A DNA stretch of 64,000 nucleotides from Panonychus citri (GCF_014898815.1 NW_026515433.1:2750501-2814500); one strand, 5' to 3'. Counted from the first letter of the stretch, positions 43,234 through 56,400 are shown. Made by a program: numbers and translations. The notes: generated from the letters alone by a model not told the origin.

Positions 43234-44822
43234 TTAGAGTCGGACTCCGGGGACATCGGGTAAAGGTCGTTTAGGATTTTCTCTGAAATTTGTTCCATAT
43301 GGAACTCGAAAAGTGGAAAGTGTTGGTGAGTTGAGAGGAAAATCTGCATAAACAGCCTCAGGGCGACGAGAACTCATGTAACGAGGTTCAATATCTTGTT
43401 GAATTTGTTGCTGTTGTTGTTGTTGGAGTTGTAATTGTTGGAGTTGCTGAAGTTGTTGTTGAGACAATTGTTGTTGTTGGGGTTGATTTCTTGCGTTAAT
43501 TCGTGATGTATGATGAGAGTAAACTGGTCGAGATTTCTTATGTGGCCTTCCTCCGGTTAAATAGTTCAATTGTGATCCTGCAACAACTTGTTGATGAGCG
43601 GGAAGTAAAGGAGTTGCACTCCCGAGATGTCCCAATCCGGAGCGTTGTCGTCTCAATGATCTTGCTTGATAATGATCACTATTAGAAGAGGGTAAATAAG
43701 CGACATTATCATATGAAGCGTCAGGAAGTAGAGCAGTAGATGAACCAAGAGCTGCCATTCTCATGGCATCGGCGACCTCTGAATAGGTATGAACAGCATA
43801 AGGTGATGGACCATTCATTAGAAGTGAACTTGGAATCTGTGAATGATTAATGGTCACTCCAGCGGCATCGAGTTCAGCATAAACGGGACTAGAGGTACAA
43901 CTACCTCCTTCAGGGATATTAGTGTATTCCTCAATTTCAGCGATTCTTGGGTCAGAAATTGAATCACGAGAACAATGATTATCATCACTTCGCCTCCAAT
44001 ATTTACTTGGAATTGAAGTTTTAGTTGGACAATTGGTTATAACACTTTGAGGTGACTTCTCATTGACCACCGGTGAAATACAATTCTCTGATTGTGAACA
44101 AGGATTTGGAACTGCCTTTTGACCTCTCATCATTCCTTCAGGGAAAATTGGACAAGAGTCAAGCCCACAGACTGTAAATGAAAGAAAAAAGAATAAATTA
44201 ACTTTCGAATATCAAAACAATTAGAAAACGAGTGATCCACCAATTGTATCGAAAACTGATTAAAGAAATGAAAAGTTAGATTCTTCACCTGAAGGGAACA
44301 ATTTCCATCTACAATAGAAAAAAAAGAAAAAATCATAAACGAGAATTAAAATTTCAAGTTGATCATTAAATTTGATAACAAATTGTAAATTCTATCAAGT
44401 GAAACTTACTTTCTGAACTTCACTAGAATGAAAAGCAAAATGATACACAAAATTGTAGATCCAAGAACTGAACCAATTAATAAAGAAAACCAAGAATCGT
44501 GAGTTTTAAATTCTGGTTTAGGAACAACAAGCTCCGAATCTGTTGGATTACTAAAGACATGACAAAAGTTACAATCATCTGATCTAACATCAACCACCGA
44601 GTGATTCTCAGCTAAAGCTTGAATCAAATAAGGAGGCAAAGGAGGTGGAGGTGGTAGCCAATCAGGTGGAGGTCCAATATCACCAATTAAACTACAGAAA
44701 ACATCAGGACAATTAAATAAACTGTCATTATGAGACCAGCCCATTGATGGTAAAGGAGGTAACATTTCCTCAGCAATCGGTCCATTGAGACCATCAAAGC
44801 TTTCAGACAATCCAAAAGCCAT
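43234..44822 (-). CDS. Single-pass membrane protein with Tyr-motif cytoplasmic tail, unrecognised
   Basis: Exons 44822-44410, a 20-nt microexon 44308-44289, and 44171-43234 encode 456 aa with all phases consistent. The N-terminal 105 residues lack a signal peptide but have a Pro-rich stretch (PPPDWLPPPPPLPPYL), five Cys and an NHS glycosylation site, then one strong TM helix (WFSLLIGSVLGSTILCIILL FILV region) followed by basic KFRK. The 300-residue tail has Tyr motifs of the SH2/PTB-ligand kind (PVYAELD, HTYSEVA, SYDNVAYL, AVYADFP), a Gln repeat and a final Pro-rich PKRPLPDVPG. I do not recognise the family; topology suggests a type III receptor-like signalling protein. A 5' UTR intron lies at 44915-44837. 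Confidence 0.7.
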
Positions 44823-46236
44823 TCTCACAGGAACAACTAGACAATCAGCATAATAAGAACAAACAACCAATCAATTAGAAAAAAATTACAATCAAAAACA
44901 CAATTAAAAACTCACCAACAATTAATCACATCAAGAGATCACCAATTTCCAGGTCAATCCAAACCCAAATTCAATTCCAAAACAATACAAACAACAATCA
45001 TTTCCATCTAACGGTTGGAATATGAAAGAAAAGCTAAATCGCACACGAATTAATCTCCATGAAAGGAACCATTAAATCAACAATTTCTAATCTAATTCCT
45101 AACAATTAGTAGATTATAATTGCTCCAATCAGACAATTCGTTAAACTGTTAAAATAATCAGTTTTCTCTCAGCTGGAAATGAGAGAGAGAGAGAAAGATA
45201 AACAAATCAGTTGATCATCTGTTCATCTTCAAGGTAAGTCTTTTGTGTCTCTTGTTTATTTATGTTTCTAATTTCATAATCAACGATTTAATTTAGTCAT
45301 TTGATTGTTTCTATTATTAACTTTTTTATATTCTCTTGCTTTTTTAATCAAGTGTCTTAATCATTTCCCTTTCCTATTTGATTCTCATTGTTTCTCCTTG
45401 TCTGCTGGACTAATTCAATTGATTCTCTGTTTACATGATTACATTGATTTTCTAATTGTTTCTTTTTTTTATTCTCTTTCTTTTTTCCTTTTAGTTTGTG
45501 AATTAACTAATTAATGGCAACTTTGGATTTATTTATGTTTATCATCTTAACCAATAGTAATATTATAACCAGGAAGCTTTTCTATTAAATTATTTACTTG
45601 TATTCATCCCAATGGATTATCATTCAATTGATAAGTGCTCATCATGTTACAACCAGAAAATGAGATTTGATTGAAATGTTTGTTTAGATTTACTAATTGT
45701 TGCTGTTTATGTGTTGGTGTTTCTAATTGTTTTCTAATCATTTCCGTAATATTTAATGTTATATTGTCTTCGCTGGACTATAACTCATCTTGATCTCTAA
45801 CAAGTTAAATCTTCAAATGAGAAATGAAGTTTTCTTAATCATTGAAGTCTGATGTTATTATTAAGGAATCGCAGCAATTGGAGTCGATCAAGAATCAAAC
45901 ATTTTCTCTTAATTATATCTAATCTTTATCTTAATCAAGATTGGATTAAATGTCATCTTAATTTATAATCTTCTCAACAAAAGGCTAGTCTTTTATATCC
46001 ATTTTAATAGTGATGAGAAAAACATAATGACAGTTTAATTGTTGTTGATTAACTAGTCTTCATTTCTCATGGTGTATTATTATTGTTCATCATCAATATT
46101 TTAAAATCTTCATCTAGTCGTAATAATTAACCAATGTTCATCTTTAATTGTCATCAAATTTACCCAATATTGTTTTCTATTTATAATTTGTCTCAACACT
46201 TTTACATGAACGAATAACTTAACAATTGACTTAATC
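44823..46236. promoter_or_regulatory. Shared upstream region of the membrane protein (-) and UXS1 (+)
   Basis: Divergent pair. On the minus side a 5' UTR intron (44915-44837, GTGAGT...CTAG) is clear. On the plus side a donor AAG/GTAAGT at 45234 suggests a UXS1 5' UTR exon with an intron of about 0.9 kb. Between them at 45181-45197 is a GAGA-repeat. No ORF supported. Confidence 0.45.
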
Positions 46237-47537
46237 ATGACTCGATTTTTTAATGTAATCATATTCATAACCTTCATTTCCTTAATTCTTGGTAAGTGAT
46301 AATTGTAACTCCTAACTGATTTAATTGTATTAATTTCTCTCTCTTTCTCTTTGACATTTTAGTGATTCTTTTCTATGTTAAACTTGATCTTTATCATGAA
46401 AGCCATGGACTAATTAGTAGGACGAATTCACCTGACAGGACAAGTTACTCAATTCCTGATGAAGATCATATTCAACAATTAACACAAGAAAATCAAATTC
46501 TACTTGACCAATTAAAAGAGCTTGAACTTAGAATTGAAGTGTTGGAAGGTTCATCTACCAAGAAAGTTCCGGTTACTCGTCGATTATCATCACCTGAACG
46601 TAAACGAATTCTGGTCACTGGTGGAGCGGGTTTTGTGGGGTCACATTTGGTCGATACTCTAATGAAAAGTGGCCATGAAGTGACCGTAGTTGACAATTTT
46701 TTCACTGGTAGAAAACGTAATCTACATCATTGGTTTTCTCATAAAAACTTTGAATTGATCCATCATGATATAGTTAACCCTTTATACATTGAAGTTGATC
46801 AGATTTACCATCTTGCCTCTCCAGCCTCACCTCCTCATTACATGTTTAATCCAGTGAAAACAATCAAGACCAATGCCTTGGGGACAATTAATATGCTTGG
46901 TTTAGCCAAACGAATCGGTGCTAGAGTTTTGGTTGCGTCAACATCAGAGGTTTACGGAGATCCTCAAGTTCATCCACAATCGGAAGATTATTGGGGAAAC
47001 GTTAATCCAATTGGACCAAGATCTTGTTACGATGAGGGTAAACGAATTGCCGAAGCGCTTTCATATGCTTATGCTAAACAAGAAGGTGTCAATGTGAGAG
47101 TTGCTCGAATCTTCAACACCTATGGACCTCGAATGAACATGAACGATGGTCGAGTTGTCTCTAATTTTATCATGCAATCACTTCGCAATCAATCAATTAC
47201 CGTTTACGGTGATGGTTCACAGACTCGCTCATTTGCTTATATCGATGATCTAGTTGATGGTCTAATTAGACTGATGAACAGCAATTTCTCCCAACCAGTT
47301 AATCTTGGTAATCCCGATGAATATACTATCCTACAATTTGCAATTCTAATTAAAAATCTAGTGGGTACAACCAGTCAAATTGTATTTACCGATGGTGTTG
47401 AAGATGATCCTCAACGACGTCGACCTGATATTCATCGAGCTGAACAGCAATTAAATTGGACTCCCAAAGTACCTTTGAAAATTGGATTACAGAAAACGGT
47501 TGAATATTTTAGGAAAGAAATATCAAATTTGGAATAG
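46237..47537 (+). CDS. UXS1: UDP-glucuronic acid decarboxylase (UDP-xylose synthase)
   Basis: Exons 46237-46291 and 46363-47537 (phase 1) encode 409 aa. A short cytoplasmic N-terminus and signal anchor (FFNVIIFITFISLILVILFY) and a stem coiled coil (DEDHIQQLTQENQILLDQLK) precede the extended SDR domain. The NAD-binding motif GGAGFVGSHL, substrate-binding SPASPPHYMFNP, catalytic Ser/Thr-Tyr-Lys (STSEVYGD and SCYDEGKRIAE) and IFNTYGPRM are intact. Family knowledge: a type II Golgi/ER enzyme that makes UDP-xylose from UDP-glucuronate for the proteoglycan linker tetrasaccharide and other xylosylation. Length and motifs match UXS1 closely. Confidence 0.96.
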
Positions 47538-48033
47538 TCATAATTAACGAAATTGCCAATCAAATGGATTATTTTACCAACCATCAAAACGAACAATTTG
47601 CCATAATTTAAACTACAAAGATAGAAACTACAAAAATGAATTAATCATGATACAGTTCAATGAACAGAATGAATTGTTAATTTGATCTCTTCTTGATTTG
47701 TGCCAGACTTAGAATGCTGATCTAATCAATTTACAAATTGTTATTATTTATTTAATCACGAATGAGGGAGATAATCAACAACTTCTCTCGCAGGAATCAA
47801 CGAAATGCTTTCATTACTGTTGCCTCTAAAAATGGAACAATTAATTTCCAATGCGAAGTTTAACACTTTAATTAACATAATTATCTTTCATCATCTCATT
47901 TATCGAGTCATCTTTGACCCATCCGAACCATTATTAAATTTATCTTTATCACTAAATCAATAATCACATTTTTGTTTATCAAGAATAATTTCAATTGATT
48001 GATTTGATTGTTTTAGATTATAAAAGGAAAAGA
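47538..48033. other. Convergent 3' flanks after UXS1
   Basis: AT-rich 3' UTR-like sequence. No other feature seen. Confidence 0.4.
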
Positions 48034-48243
48034 TTAAATTATTGTTTCTCCGGTGCTTTTTGAATCTAAACCATGGAGATGTTGATTAAGGGTTTCGAAT
48101 AGTTCAGAGGCCGATGGACGTTCAGACGATTTCGGGTTAGTACATTTACGAACAACCTCTCGAAGTAGCTCGATGATTCCTTGATCTTCCGGCGATTTAA
48201 CATAATTCTGCTTATTATTAACCTCCTTCTTCATCATCATACT
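48034..48243 (-). CDS. Short kinase-C-lobe-like ORF, possibly last exon of a small gene
   Basis: Frame open from acceptor TTACAG/AGT at 48243, with a run of Met codons from 48240, to the stop at 48034; 68 aa if the ATG is used. The segment IIELLREVVRKCTNPKSSER PSASELFETL resembles the end of a protein-kinase C-lobe (the invariant Arg in SxRPS and following helix), but no catalytic part is nearby. Upstream on the same strand are a possible 18-nt exon at 49146-49129 (flanked by CTCAG and GTGAGT) and a donor at 49253, so a spliced transcript is plausible. It may be a small independent protein or a relic. Function unknown. Confidence 0.4.
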   Translation of the reverse strand, partial: SMMMKKEVNNKQNYVKSPEDQGIIELLREVVRKCTNPKSSERPSASELFETLNQHLHGLDSKSTGETII

Positions 48244-49438
48244 CTGTAATTAGAATAAAACAAATATGATTATTAGTACAACAGGAAGATAATATTATTC
48301 GGATTGATTTATATTCAGTTAATTTCATCTCTATCAGTTTCTCTCACCTCAAGAAATACTAAAAATCAACAATAGAAAACTTTGTAATTGTTTATCAACA
48401 ATTACGCAGAAAAAAAAATCCCACCAAGAGATTTTAATACTTTATTGAAATAAAGTAAATTGTTTATTCAAAACAAACACTTTAAATCAATTCAATGTAA
48501 ACAAATTATTACATGAGATTGTTCAACAATCTCACAAGTTTTTCAATGTCAGTTGTAACATTGTTATTATATTTATAACAATATACACATTATGATAACA
48601 ATGAATACGATTCACAAATTGTAATAAAATCAAAGACAATCACAAATATTCAAGTGCAATAATTTATCTAGCAAATTATTGAGCTACCAAGAGGAAATGA
48701 TGGTTGAATTGGTTGTTTCAAAGGAATAGGAAAAGGCCAACAAACCACAAGAAAAACAACCAATCAAAGTACATTAGCACAGAGGAACATGAAACAAGAT
48801 GGAAAGTCGTTCTTAATTACTGACCAAAAGTTAATCAACTCAACAAAAAGAAAACAAAATAAGAGAGAGAGAGAGGGAAAAAATAGTAACCAAGAGTAAA
48901 TCTGGAGAACATATCTCAAAATGTTTCAAATAAATTGAGAAAAAGTAAAGCAAATAAACAACTGATCAAAACGATAAAAGGTCCAGGTAAATATAAGCGT
49001 AAATTGTTGTTTGATTAAATCACTTTTACATCAATGGAAAATGTTAATCTTTGAGTGAGAGAGAGAGAGAAACCGAGAGAGTAAAGATGATTAACCAGAG
49101 TAGAAATGATTTGATTACTGTAACTCACTTGATCTTGTTGAATGGCCTGAGGAAGGGAAGAGAATTAAAGAAAAACAAGGAATTATATGTGACAGTTGAA
49201 TTGCGATAAATTGTCAAATAATGAAACACAAATAAAGAAGAAAACAACAAACCTTGTGATCAATTTGAAGAGAAAAAAAAGAAAAACAACTCAGTAACCA
49301 TGGAAACGAAAGAGAAAGAGAGATTATTTTTCTTCTATTTGCCATTTACATTTTCTCTTTTATTGTGTCTAATTCAGTTTAATTGTAATTCTTTTTATTT
49401 TATTATTAATTTTAATCCACAATTGGAATGGTTCTATT
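48244..49438. other. Intronic/upstream region between kinase-like ORF (-) and SH2B (+)
   Basis: AT-rich with GAGA tracts near 48863 and 49058. Holds the putative minus-strand microexon at 49129-49146. The start of SH2B at 49439 lies about 0.2 kb from the putative minus-strand first exon, suggesting a divergent promoter. Confidence 0.4.
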
Positions 49439-50484
49439 ATGGCCCATTTTTTCCGAGGTATTTCAAGATATTTGTCAGGTAAGAATTTTAATTACACTAA
49501 TTAGTCTTTAAATAGAAAAAAACAATTTGATCAAATTTCCTTTTTTCATCCTCTATGTGACTCTCTTTCTTTCTCTCTCTTGACTTTCTGATTCTTCATC
49601 ATCATCTTTCTTTTCCTCTTTCTCTCTTTCTCTTTATTTGCTTATTTCTCTTACACCTTATGTCTGATGTAATTTTGTTATTTTCATGTAAACAATTTCA
49701 ATTGGTTTCTAATCAATTTTACTCGTTAAAGAATATTTAAAATATTCTCTTTAGAATTTTAATTCTCTTTCAGGAGTATATTCTTTTTCCATCCTCTCTC
49801 TCTCTCTTCTTACTTTTACCTAACCTTATGTGTCAAAATAAATTGTGACCTAACCTTTCACTAATAGGAGTTTGCCTTGTAAATGTAATGGCGGTTATGG
49901 TTATGATGATATTGAGTGAAAATTATTTCCACATTATAGTGTAACTTTTATCTCTAATTGTTACAATGTTTTCTTTTTTATTAAGACCTTTATTTTTTTC
50001 TTCTTAATTTCTAAGTTTTCCCCCTTTAGGTTCGTTTGTACTTGTGTTTTTTTTTCTCCACTGATTCTACAAAAGTCTAGTTTATATTCTTAACATTTTT
50101 ATATTCCATTTGATCTCAATCTCTTCTCATAGCTTAATTTTTTTTCTCTTCTCTCTTTCTCTTTTCTCTTTCTATTTGATCAATGTTTTTCTCTTTAATT
50201 TAATGTCCAATTTCATCATTAACTTGTTTACATTTATTATTTGACTTTAACATTTTCGTTAGATGGAGTTACTGTTAACTCTTTCTATTCTTAACTGATT
50301 TCGTGTGTTAATTAAACTTGTTATGATTATATTATTACATTGAATTGAATTTTGGAAGCTTTTATTGTTTAACTAAATTACGCACCTAACCTAAAATCAA
50401 GGTTGAGTTGTTTACAACTATTTTTTTCCTGTAACTGTTTTTATATATTAACGATTTCACTCACAATCAGTCAATATATTTATA

Positions 50485-50521
<37 letters not shown>

Positions 50522-51987
50522 TCCTTGTAAATTTATTTATCTTCTCCACCCACTCAGGTATATTCCATAAGAAATTCTCTGACGAAGTTGACTTTTCACC
50601 AGGAGATAGGCGAGGATCTTCCAACCGTAATGGTTCCAGTATAAGGTCAAATGGTCGAACTACTAATGAAGATTCGTCCATTGTCAACGAGGGAATTGTT
50701 GATTTTATCTCAGTCGATCCTTCAGTGATTGATATTAAATTGAAGTGGGAAAAATGTCGCCTCAGTTTAGTATCCACGTCGACTGGTTACTCTCTTCACT
50801 TTTATTCTCCACCCAAATCAGTTAAATCCAAAGCTGAACTATTGTGTTCATCCATAGTCGAAGCAAGGGAAACAACAGTTCTAGAAATGCCCGATCAAGA
50901 TTACACTTTTGTCCTTAAAGCGGAAACAGGATTGGAATATGTTATCGAGGCTTCCAGTGCATCTGAGCTTAAAGATTGGTTAAACATTATTCATGCATGT
51001 ATGCAATGTAATAACTCCGAGAATATTGATTTAAATAATGTTGGTCTCACAGAATCAAACATTCGCAATGGTTCAATCTACAGACGTCACCTGAACTCGA
51101 TATCAAGTGCGAATGGAGAAACGACCAATACAAACAACAACAGCACCAATGGTCATACCTCATCTCCAAATAATTCACAACCAAGTTCACCTTTGACCGG
51201 GGCCAATGATATTTCCCTTTTTCTCTCCCAATACCCTTGGTTTCATGGTTTACTCTCTCGAGCTGATGCCGCTGAATATGTTCTACGTGAAGGTTCATTA
51301 GGACATGGAATTTTTCTGGTTCGCCAGAGTGAAACTCGTAAAGGCGAATATGTTTTAACATTTAATTTTCATGGTCGCGCGAAACATTTAAGATTAACCA
51401 TAAATGGTGAAGGTCAGTGTCGAGTTCAACATTTATGGTTTAGAAATGTTTTCGATATGTTGGATCATTTTCGTGTTCACTCAATTCCTCTCGAACTTGG
51501 AGGAACAGCTGATGTTACCCTCACCGATTTTGTTATTTATCAACCATACACACCTCCCAGTCCAACTCACAATTCAACAAACCTTTCTGACTTACAAAAT
51601 CAACATCATCTCCATAATCATCATAACCATAATAATAATTCAACCCAATTCTCTCATCAACAATCTCAGTCTCTCAATAACACAGCCAGTGTACCAAACG
51701 GTAATAATAATAATAATAATACTTCAAATTCGCAGCCCAATCAAAATAGTCGATCATCAACACCAAACAGTAATTTCGAACCATCATCATCATCTCCGGA
51801 GTCTCGTCATAACTATTTACGAGAACGTGTTCCATCAATACCCGAAATTCAAGAAGTAATTACCTATGGAGGTTCAGTGCGCCTTCGAACTGTATCACTG
51901 GAGAATCTTAATCAACTTCAATCACAACATTTAGCAAGTGTTAATGGAACAACTCGAGCTGTTGATAATACTTATTCCTTTATTTAA
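49439..51987 (+). CDS. SH2B: SH2B adaptor protein (Lnk/SH2B family)
   Basis: Exon 49439-49478 (phase 1) and exon 50558-51987, separated by a 1,079-bp CT-rich intron, give about 489 aa. A PH domain (DIKLKWEKCRLSLV; YSLHFYSPPKSVKSKAEL; TVLEMPDQDYTFVLKAETG; LKDWLNIIHACM) is followed by an Asn/Ser linker, an SH2 domain (YPWFHGLLSRADAAEYVL; GIFLVRQSETRKGEYVLTFN with the phosphotyrosine-binding Arg in FLVRQSE; KHLRLTINGEGQCRVQHLWF) and a second Asn/His-rich linker. The C-terminus RAVDNTYSFI matches the conserved tail Tyr. Family knowledge: scaffolds for insulin-receptor and JAK/receptor kinase signalling. The short N-terminus from the first in-frame ATG lacks an obvious dimerisation domain, so a further upstream exon may exist. 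Confidence 0.9.
49479..50557 (+). other. SH2B intron 1
   Basis: GT-AG intron of 1,079 bp, rich in TCTC and TTTC runs near 49560-49640 and 50485-50522. One of the longest introns in the window. No ORF inside. Confidence 0.6.
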
Positions 51988-53478
51988 AAACCCATCTGTT
52001 TAACCAATTAACCTTTTACCTTTAACTACTCTCTCTCTCTCTCTTACTGGTAACCAGTATTGCACCAACATGCAAAGATTATTTGGTGATTTTGGCTTAA
52101 TCGGGTTAATCCAATTTTGATACCCAAACCTCTGTATTATATATTTAATCAAAAACTCGCAACTTGTATTTTGATGTGAACTGCAAGTCCAGATTGCAAT
52201 CGAGTCTCTCTTTTTCTCTCTCTATCTCTCTCTCTCTCTCTTTCTGTCTTTTCTCTCTTAATTTAAAATCTATCAAAAATTACTCTTGATAATCACAAAA
52301 CAAGAAGTGAATTATCATCGGATTTAAATTGGTTGTATTGAAAAGTTGATGATCTCAATATCGCATATCATCAACGTTCTTATTATTTTTGTTTGTTTTT
52401 TGGTTTACTTTGTTTTCTTTTCTCCCTCTTCCTCTCATCTTCTCATCATCTCCCTTTTTTCATCTATTGCTCAAGGAGCAACATCCACATTCATGTAAAC
52501 ATTTTACAATAATCTAGTCCAACCTGAATTAACTGTTAATCAAGAGCAAACTGAAATGAACGAATAATATTATTAACCATCGATCAATTCATTAAGTGAA
52601 TTAACTTAATTGTAACAAGAAAAAAGGTTGATGGCTTATTGACATTTGTTTGATCTTCCTCTTACTCTTTTTCTCTCTGTAAATCTAATCTTTTGTCAAT
52701 AGAAATTTTGTCAAAATCCCTAAAATCAATTGAAAAGAAACAAAAAACCAAAACTGTTCTCAATTAAAAATCAATCCAAAAGTGAAAACATCAAATTAAT
52801 AATCAATTTCTTTTAATTTTGAAAATTTTACTTGGTTCATTTCTCTATAAATGGAATTATTGAAACGTTTGAATTATCCCCAAGAAAAGATACTTGATTA
52901 TTATTGGAAGAATCAAGAACTATGAAAATGATAAAATTCCAATTTTGATACGATTAAGACAATTAACTTTTCTTTTTCTTTTGTTAATTGTTACACTTTC
53001 ATTTTGTTGACTTTTGACGGTAAAAAAAAGCTTCATCTAAATAAGATAATTCATCTGAATGGTAAATGTTCAAGTCTATGACTAGGTTCCATTAACTATT
53101 GTTATTGATTACATGTACCGAAACTCATCATAACCTCACTTGTGAGTGGATTATAATTAAAATAAATAACAAACTGACGAATCAGAAAGTTGATGGTTTT
53201 TTTTTCAACGTAATCTCTTGAAAAGTTGAGGAATTGAGAACATAATGTTTAAGGGAGAGAGAGAAGAAATTATTTTGGAAGAGTATGGTTGGTGTAGAGA
53301 GGAGAAAAGGAGGATGAGAACGAGAAATTTAAAGTTACATTGTTGTTTTGGTTTTTCAATTATCAAAATTGTTTTTTTTGTTGTATTAATTTTAGTTGCA
53401 TTGAATTAGATGCTAATTGTTGTTGTGATTGATTGACCTTGAAAAGTTCAAAGGTCAAGAAAAAAAATGTGATGACTA
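51988..53478. other. Convergent 3' flanks of SH2B and calnexin
   Basis: Contains CT microsatellites at about 52028-52043 and 52205-52243. No gene seen; the plus-strand Ser-rich ORF overlapping 53429-53935 is antisense to the calnexin tail. Confidence 0.45.
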
Positions 53479-56400
53479 TTATTCTCTACGTGCTCGCCTT
53501 AATCTGGCTTTGCCTTTTTCTTCTACTTCTTTCTCTTCTTCTACCTCTTCGGGTTCCTCTTCTTCTTCCTCTTCTTCTTCTTCGTCTTCTTCATTATCTT
53601 GTCTTGTTATTGGCTCTTCTCTTTCTCCAATTTCTTCCTCTTCCTCCTCTTCTTCAATTTCTTCCGATTCCGTTGAAAGTTCAAACTCTTCTCGACCTTG
53701 GTCTTCTTTAAGAGGTTCCTCTTTCTCTTTGGGTGCAGCTTTGGATGATCCTCGAGTTGTGGGAGGTGAAGCACGACTACTACTTGAAGTTGATGGACCG
53801 GGAACTGGATCGTCTCCACTTACATCGAATTTTGAATCACTTGAAGATTTTTTGCTCCCCTCGGTTGATTCTTTCTTTTTAGGGCTTAGAACACGGATGA
53901 GCAGGAAAATAGGCACTAATAAGGAAAGAACGTAAACAGCCCAAAGCCAAGGCTTCTTGTTTGTAGATCGGATGAAACTTTGGAACCAATTTTCTGTCTT
54001 TTCATCATTCAGATCTTTCTTGAGTTGATACGTATGATCGGCTACATTGTTTGCAAGATCTACATCACTGGTGATCAAAATATTGTCAAAAACTATTCCA
54101 TCAGAAATGGTCCATAGTTCAAAGGCAACAGCATCGAAAGGAATCATTTTGTAAGGATTAAGTTCTTCAAAGAAATCAGGATTTGGAATCTTTCGAGGAG
54201 CCCATTTTCCTTGATAACTTGGATTGGCAATAAGAGGTGGCTTCCATTTTCCTTTGTATTTGGGATTATCAATTAGAGGAGCCTTCCATGGTCCACATCC
54301 AGAGACGGAGGCACATCTAACGTTGTTAATAAGAGGAGGTTCCCATTCTCCATCCATTTCTGTAATAAAATGAGATAATATTAGAAATTTTTGACTTGCA
54401 TGATATACAAATGAGAAATAAAAATAAAAACAATTCAACTGGAAAGTAAAATTTACCTTCAGACCAATCATCGGGTTTCTTGGCTTCAGGATCTGGTACC
54501 ATTTCTGGTTCATCTTCAAGCCAATCAGATGGTTTTTGTGCATTGGTATCTACGATCTTTCTCGGTTCATTTTCATCCCAATCATCTGGTTTCTTGGCAT
54601 TAGGGTCTGGAATTTTTTCTCTTTCATCCCAGTCCTCTGGCTTTGTATCATTTGGATCATCAATCTCTTTAGGTGGATTGACTGGTGGATTAAAATCTTC
54701 CAATAAACTACCTTTACCTACAATTTTCTTATCGACAGATATTTCATAGGTATTATCGGGTCTTACGATAAGTCTGAATAAATGCCATTTATTGTCAGTA
54801 ATGGCATCATTAAGACCGGTAACCGCAGCAGCTTTTTTCCAATGAATCTCTCGGAGAGAATTGTTTTTCTTATTTCGATGATTGAAGATGAAGTGTAATT
54901 TATGTTCATTTCCACATTTATCCGGTCCAAACATGATAGAATAAGGAGATTTATCCTGAATCTTACTAAGATCGCCACTCGGAGATTGTAAAAGTTTAAG
55001 ATATGCTCCACCACATTCTTGTCCATTTCTGAATTGAACATCATATTGGACTACTAAGTTATCTCCCTTGAAATCATATGGTTTCGAGAGTTTAACCCCA
55101 ATGGCATGGTGTTTAGCTCGACTGTTCATCATCAAACCAAGATCTCCTAAATAAAATCAATAATAATAGTCATTGTTAGATTTTGGATAAATGATAAGTT
55201 CGAAGTTAATTATCACATGGTAAAACTCTAAAATGATAACATCTACCCCTACGCTACCATTTTTTGTAGACATGTTCCAATTTTTTGTCTTCCTTTTTCA
55301 TGACGTAAAAGTGTATTGCACTTAAAGAAATATATTTATCTTTGAAGAATCTACAAGAACATGATATGAAGAGAGGAGAATAAGCTTTTCTAGACCTGTT
55401 CCAACTTTTTTTCTATTAAACTAACAAATGTAAAGGTTAGGATACGACACTAAATTAAAAAAACAACCATTGTGTGTACTAAACATAACAAAGATGGAGA
55501 TAACATGAAGAAAAAATCTATTAATTAGTTGTTAGAAATCAGCAAGTAATGAAAAGAAAAGGAGAAAAGAATGAGAGAGCTAACAAAAATACAAGGTTGA
55601 ATATTGATTAAACTAATGATAACATTTACTGAAGAAAAAACTCAATATTATCAATTAATTACTGAATTGAAAAACAATCAATTTTATCATCTTGAGTCTA
55701 GAATGATGAAAAGAAGATGGTGAGAGAGGCAGATAGAAAGTAAAAGTGATCCATCAGCTAAAATACATAAACTAAAGGTAACATTCGATGGAGAAAGAGA
55801 ATGTTGAAAAATTTCTATTTTTCTCTCGAATATTCAAATCCAATGGATTAGATGAAAGAGGATAATATTTGGAGATAAATGTTGATTAAAGATAAAGGAG
55901 AGAGGAAGGAAGGAAGGAAATCTACACATTGGTTACGGTCGAATCAACTTAATACACGTTGCAATAGAAAAACTATATTATCTCTTATTAGAAAAAAGAA
56001 TTGAACACCAAGCGAATCTTAATTCCAAGATAACTTGCATTACTTTAAAATTAAGAATCATTGTCAGCAAAAATTATGAGAAGATAGAAGATCAATTTTC
56101 TAAGAGGAAGAGACAATAAAAATTGATTAACTTGTTTGAATTGGAAATAGTAGTCTAGGAGAAAAAGAAAAAGAAAAGGAGAAGACATCAAGTAGAAGGG
56201 GCTTCTTTTTTCTATCTCTTTTTTACTTCCTTTGGAAGCCTAAAGTCAGATGAGAATGATAATTTCTTAGGTTGATATTATTATATACTGATGATTAGGT
56301 TACAATCTCCTTACCTGGCATCTTTTCAACGGTGGGCACAATTTCCCATTGTCCATCATATTTATCATCATCGGAATCAGATTTGGTTGCCTTTGAAGTG

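Noticed and set aside
53429..53935. Serine-rich plus-strand ORF of 168 aa
   Set aside because: Antisense to the acidic cytoplasmic tail of calnexin, which has clear homology and splice structure.
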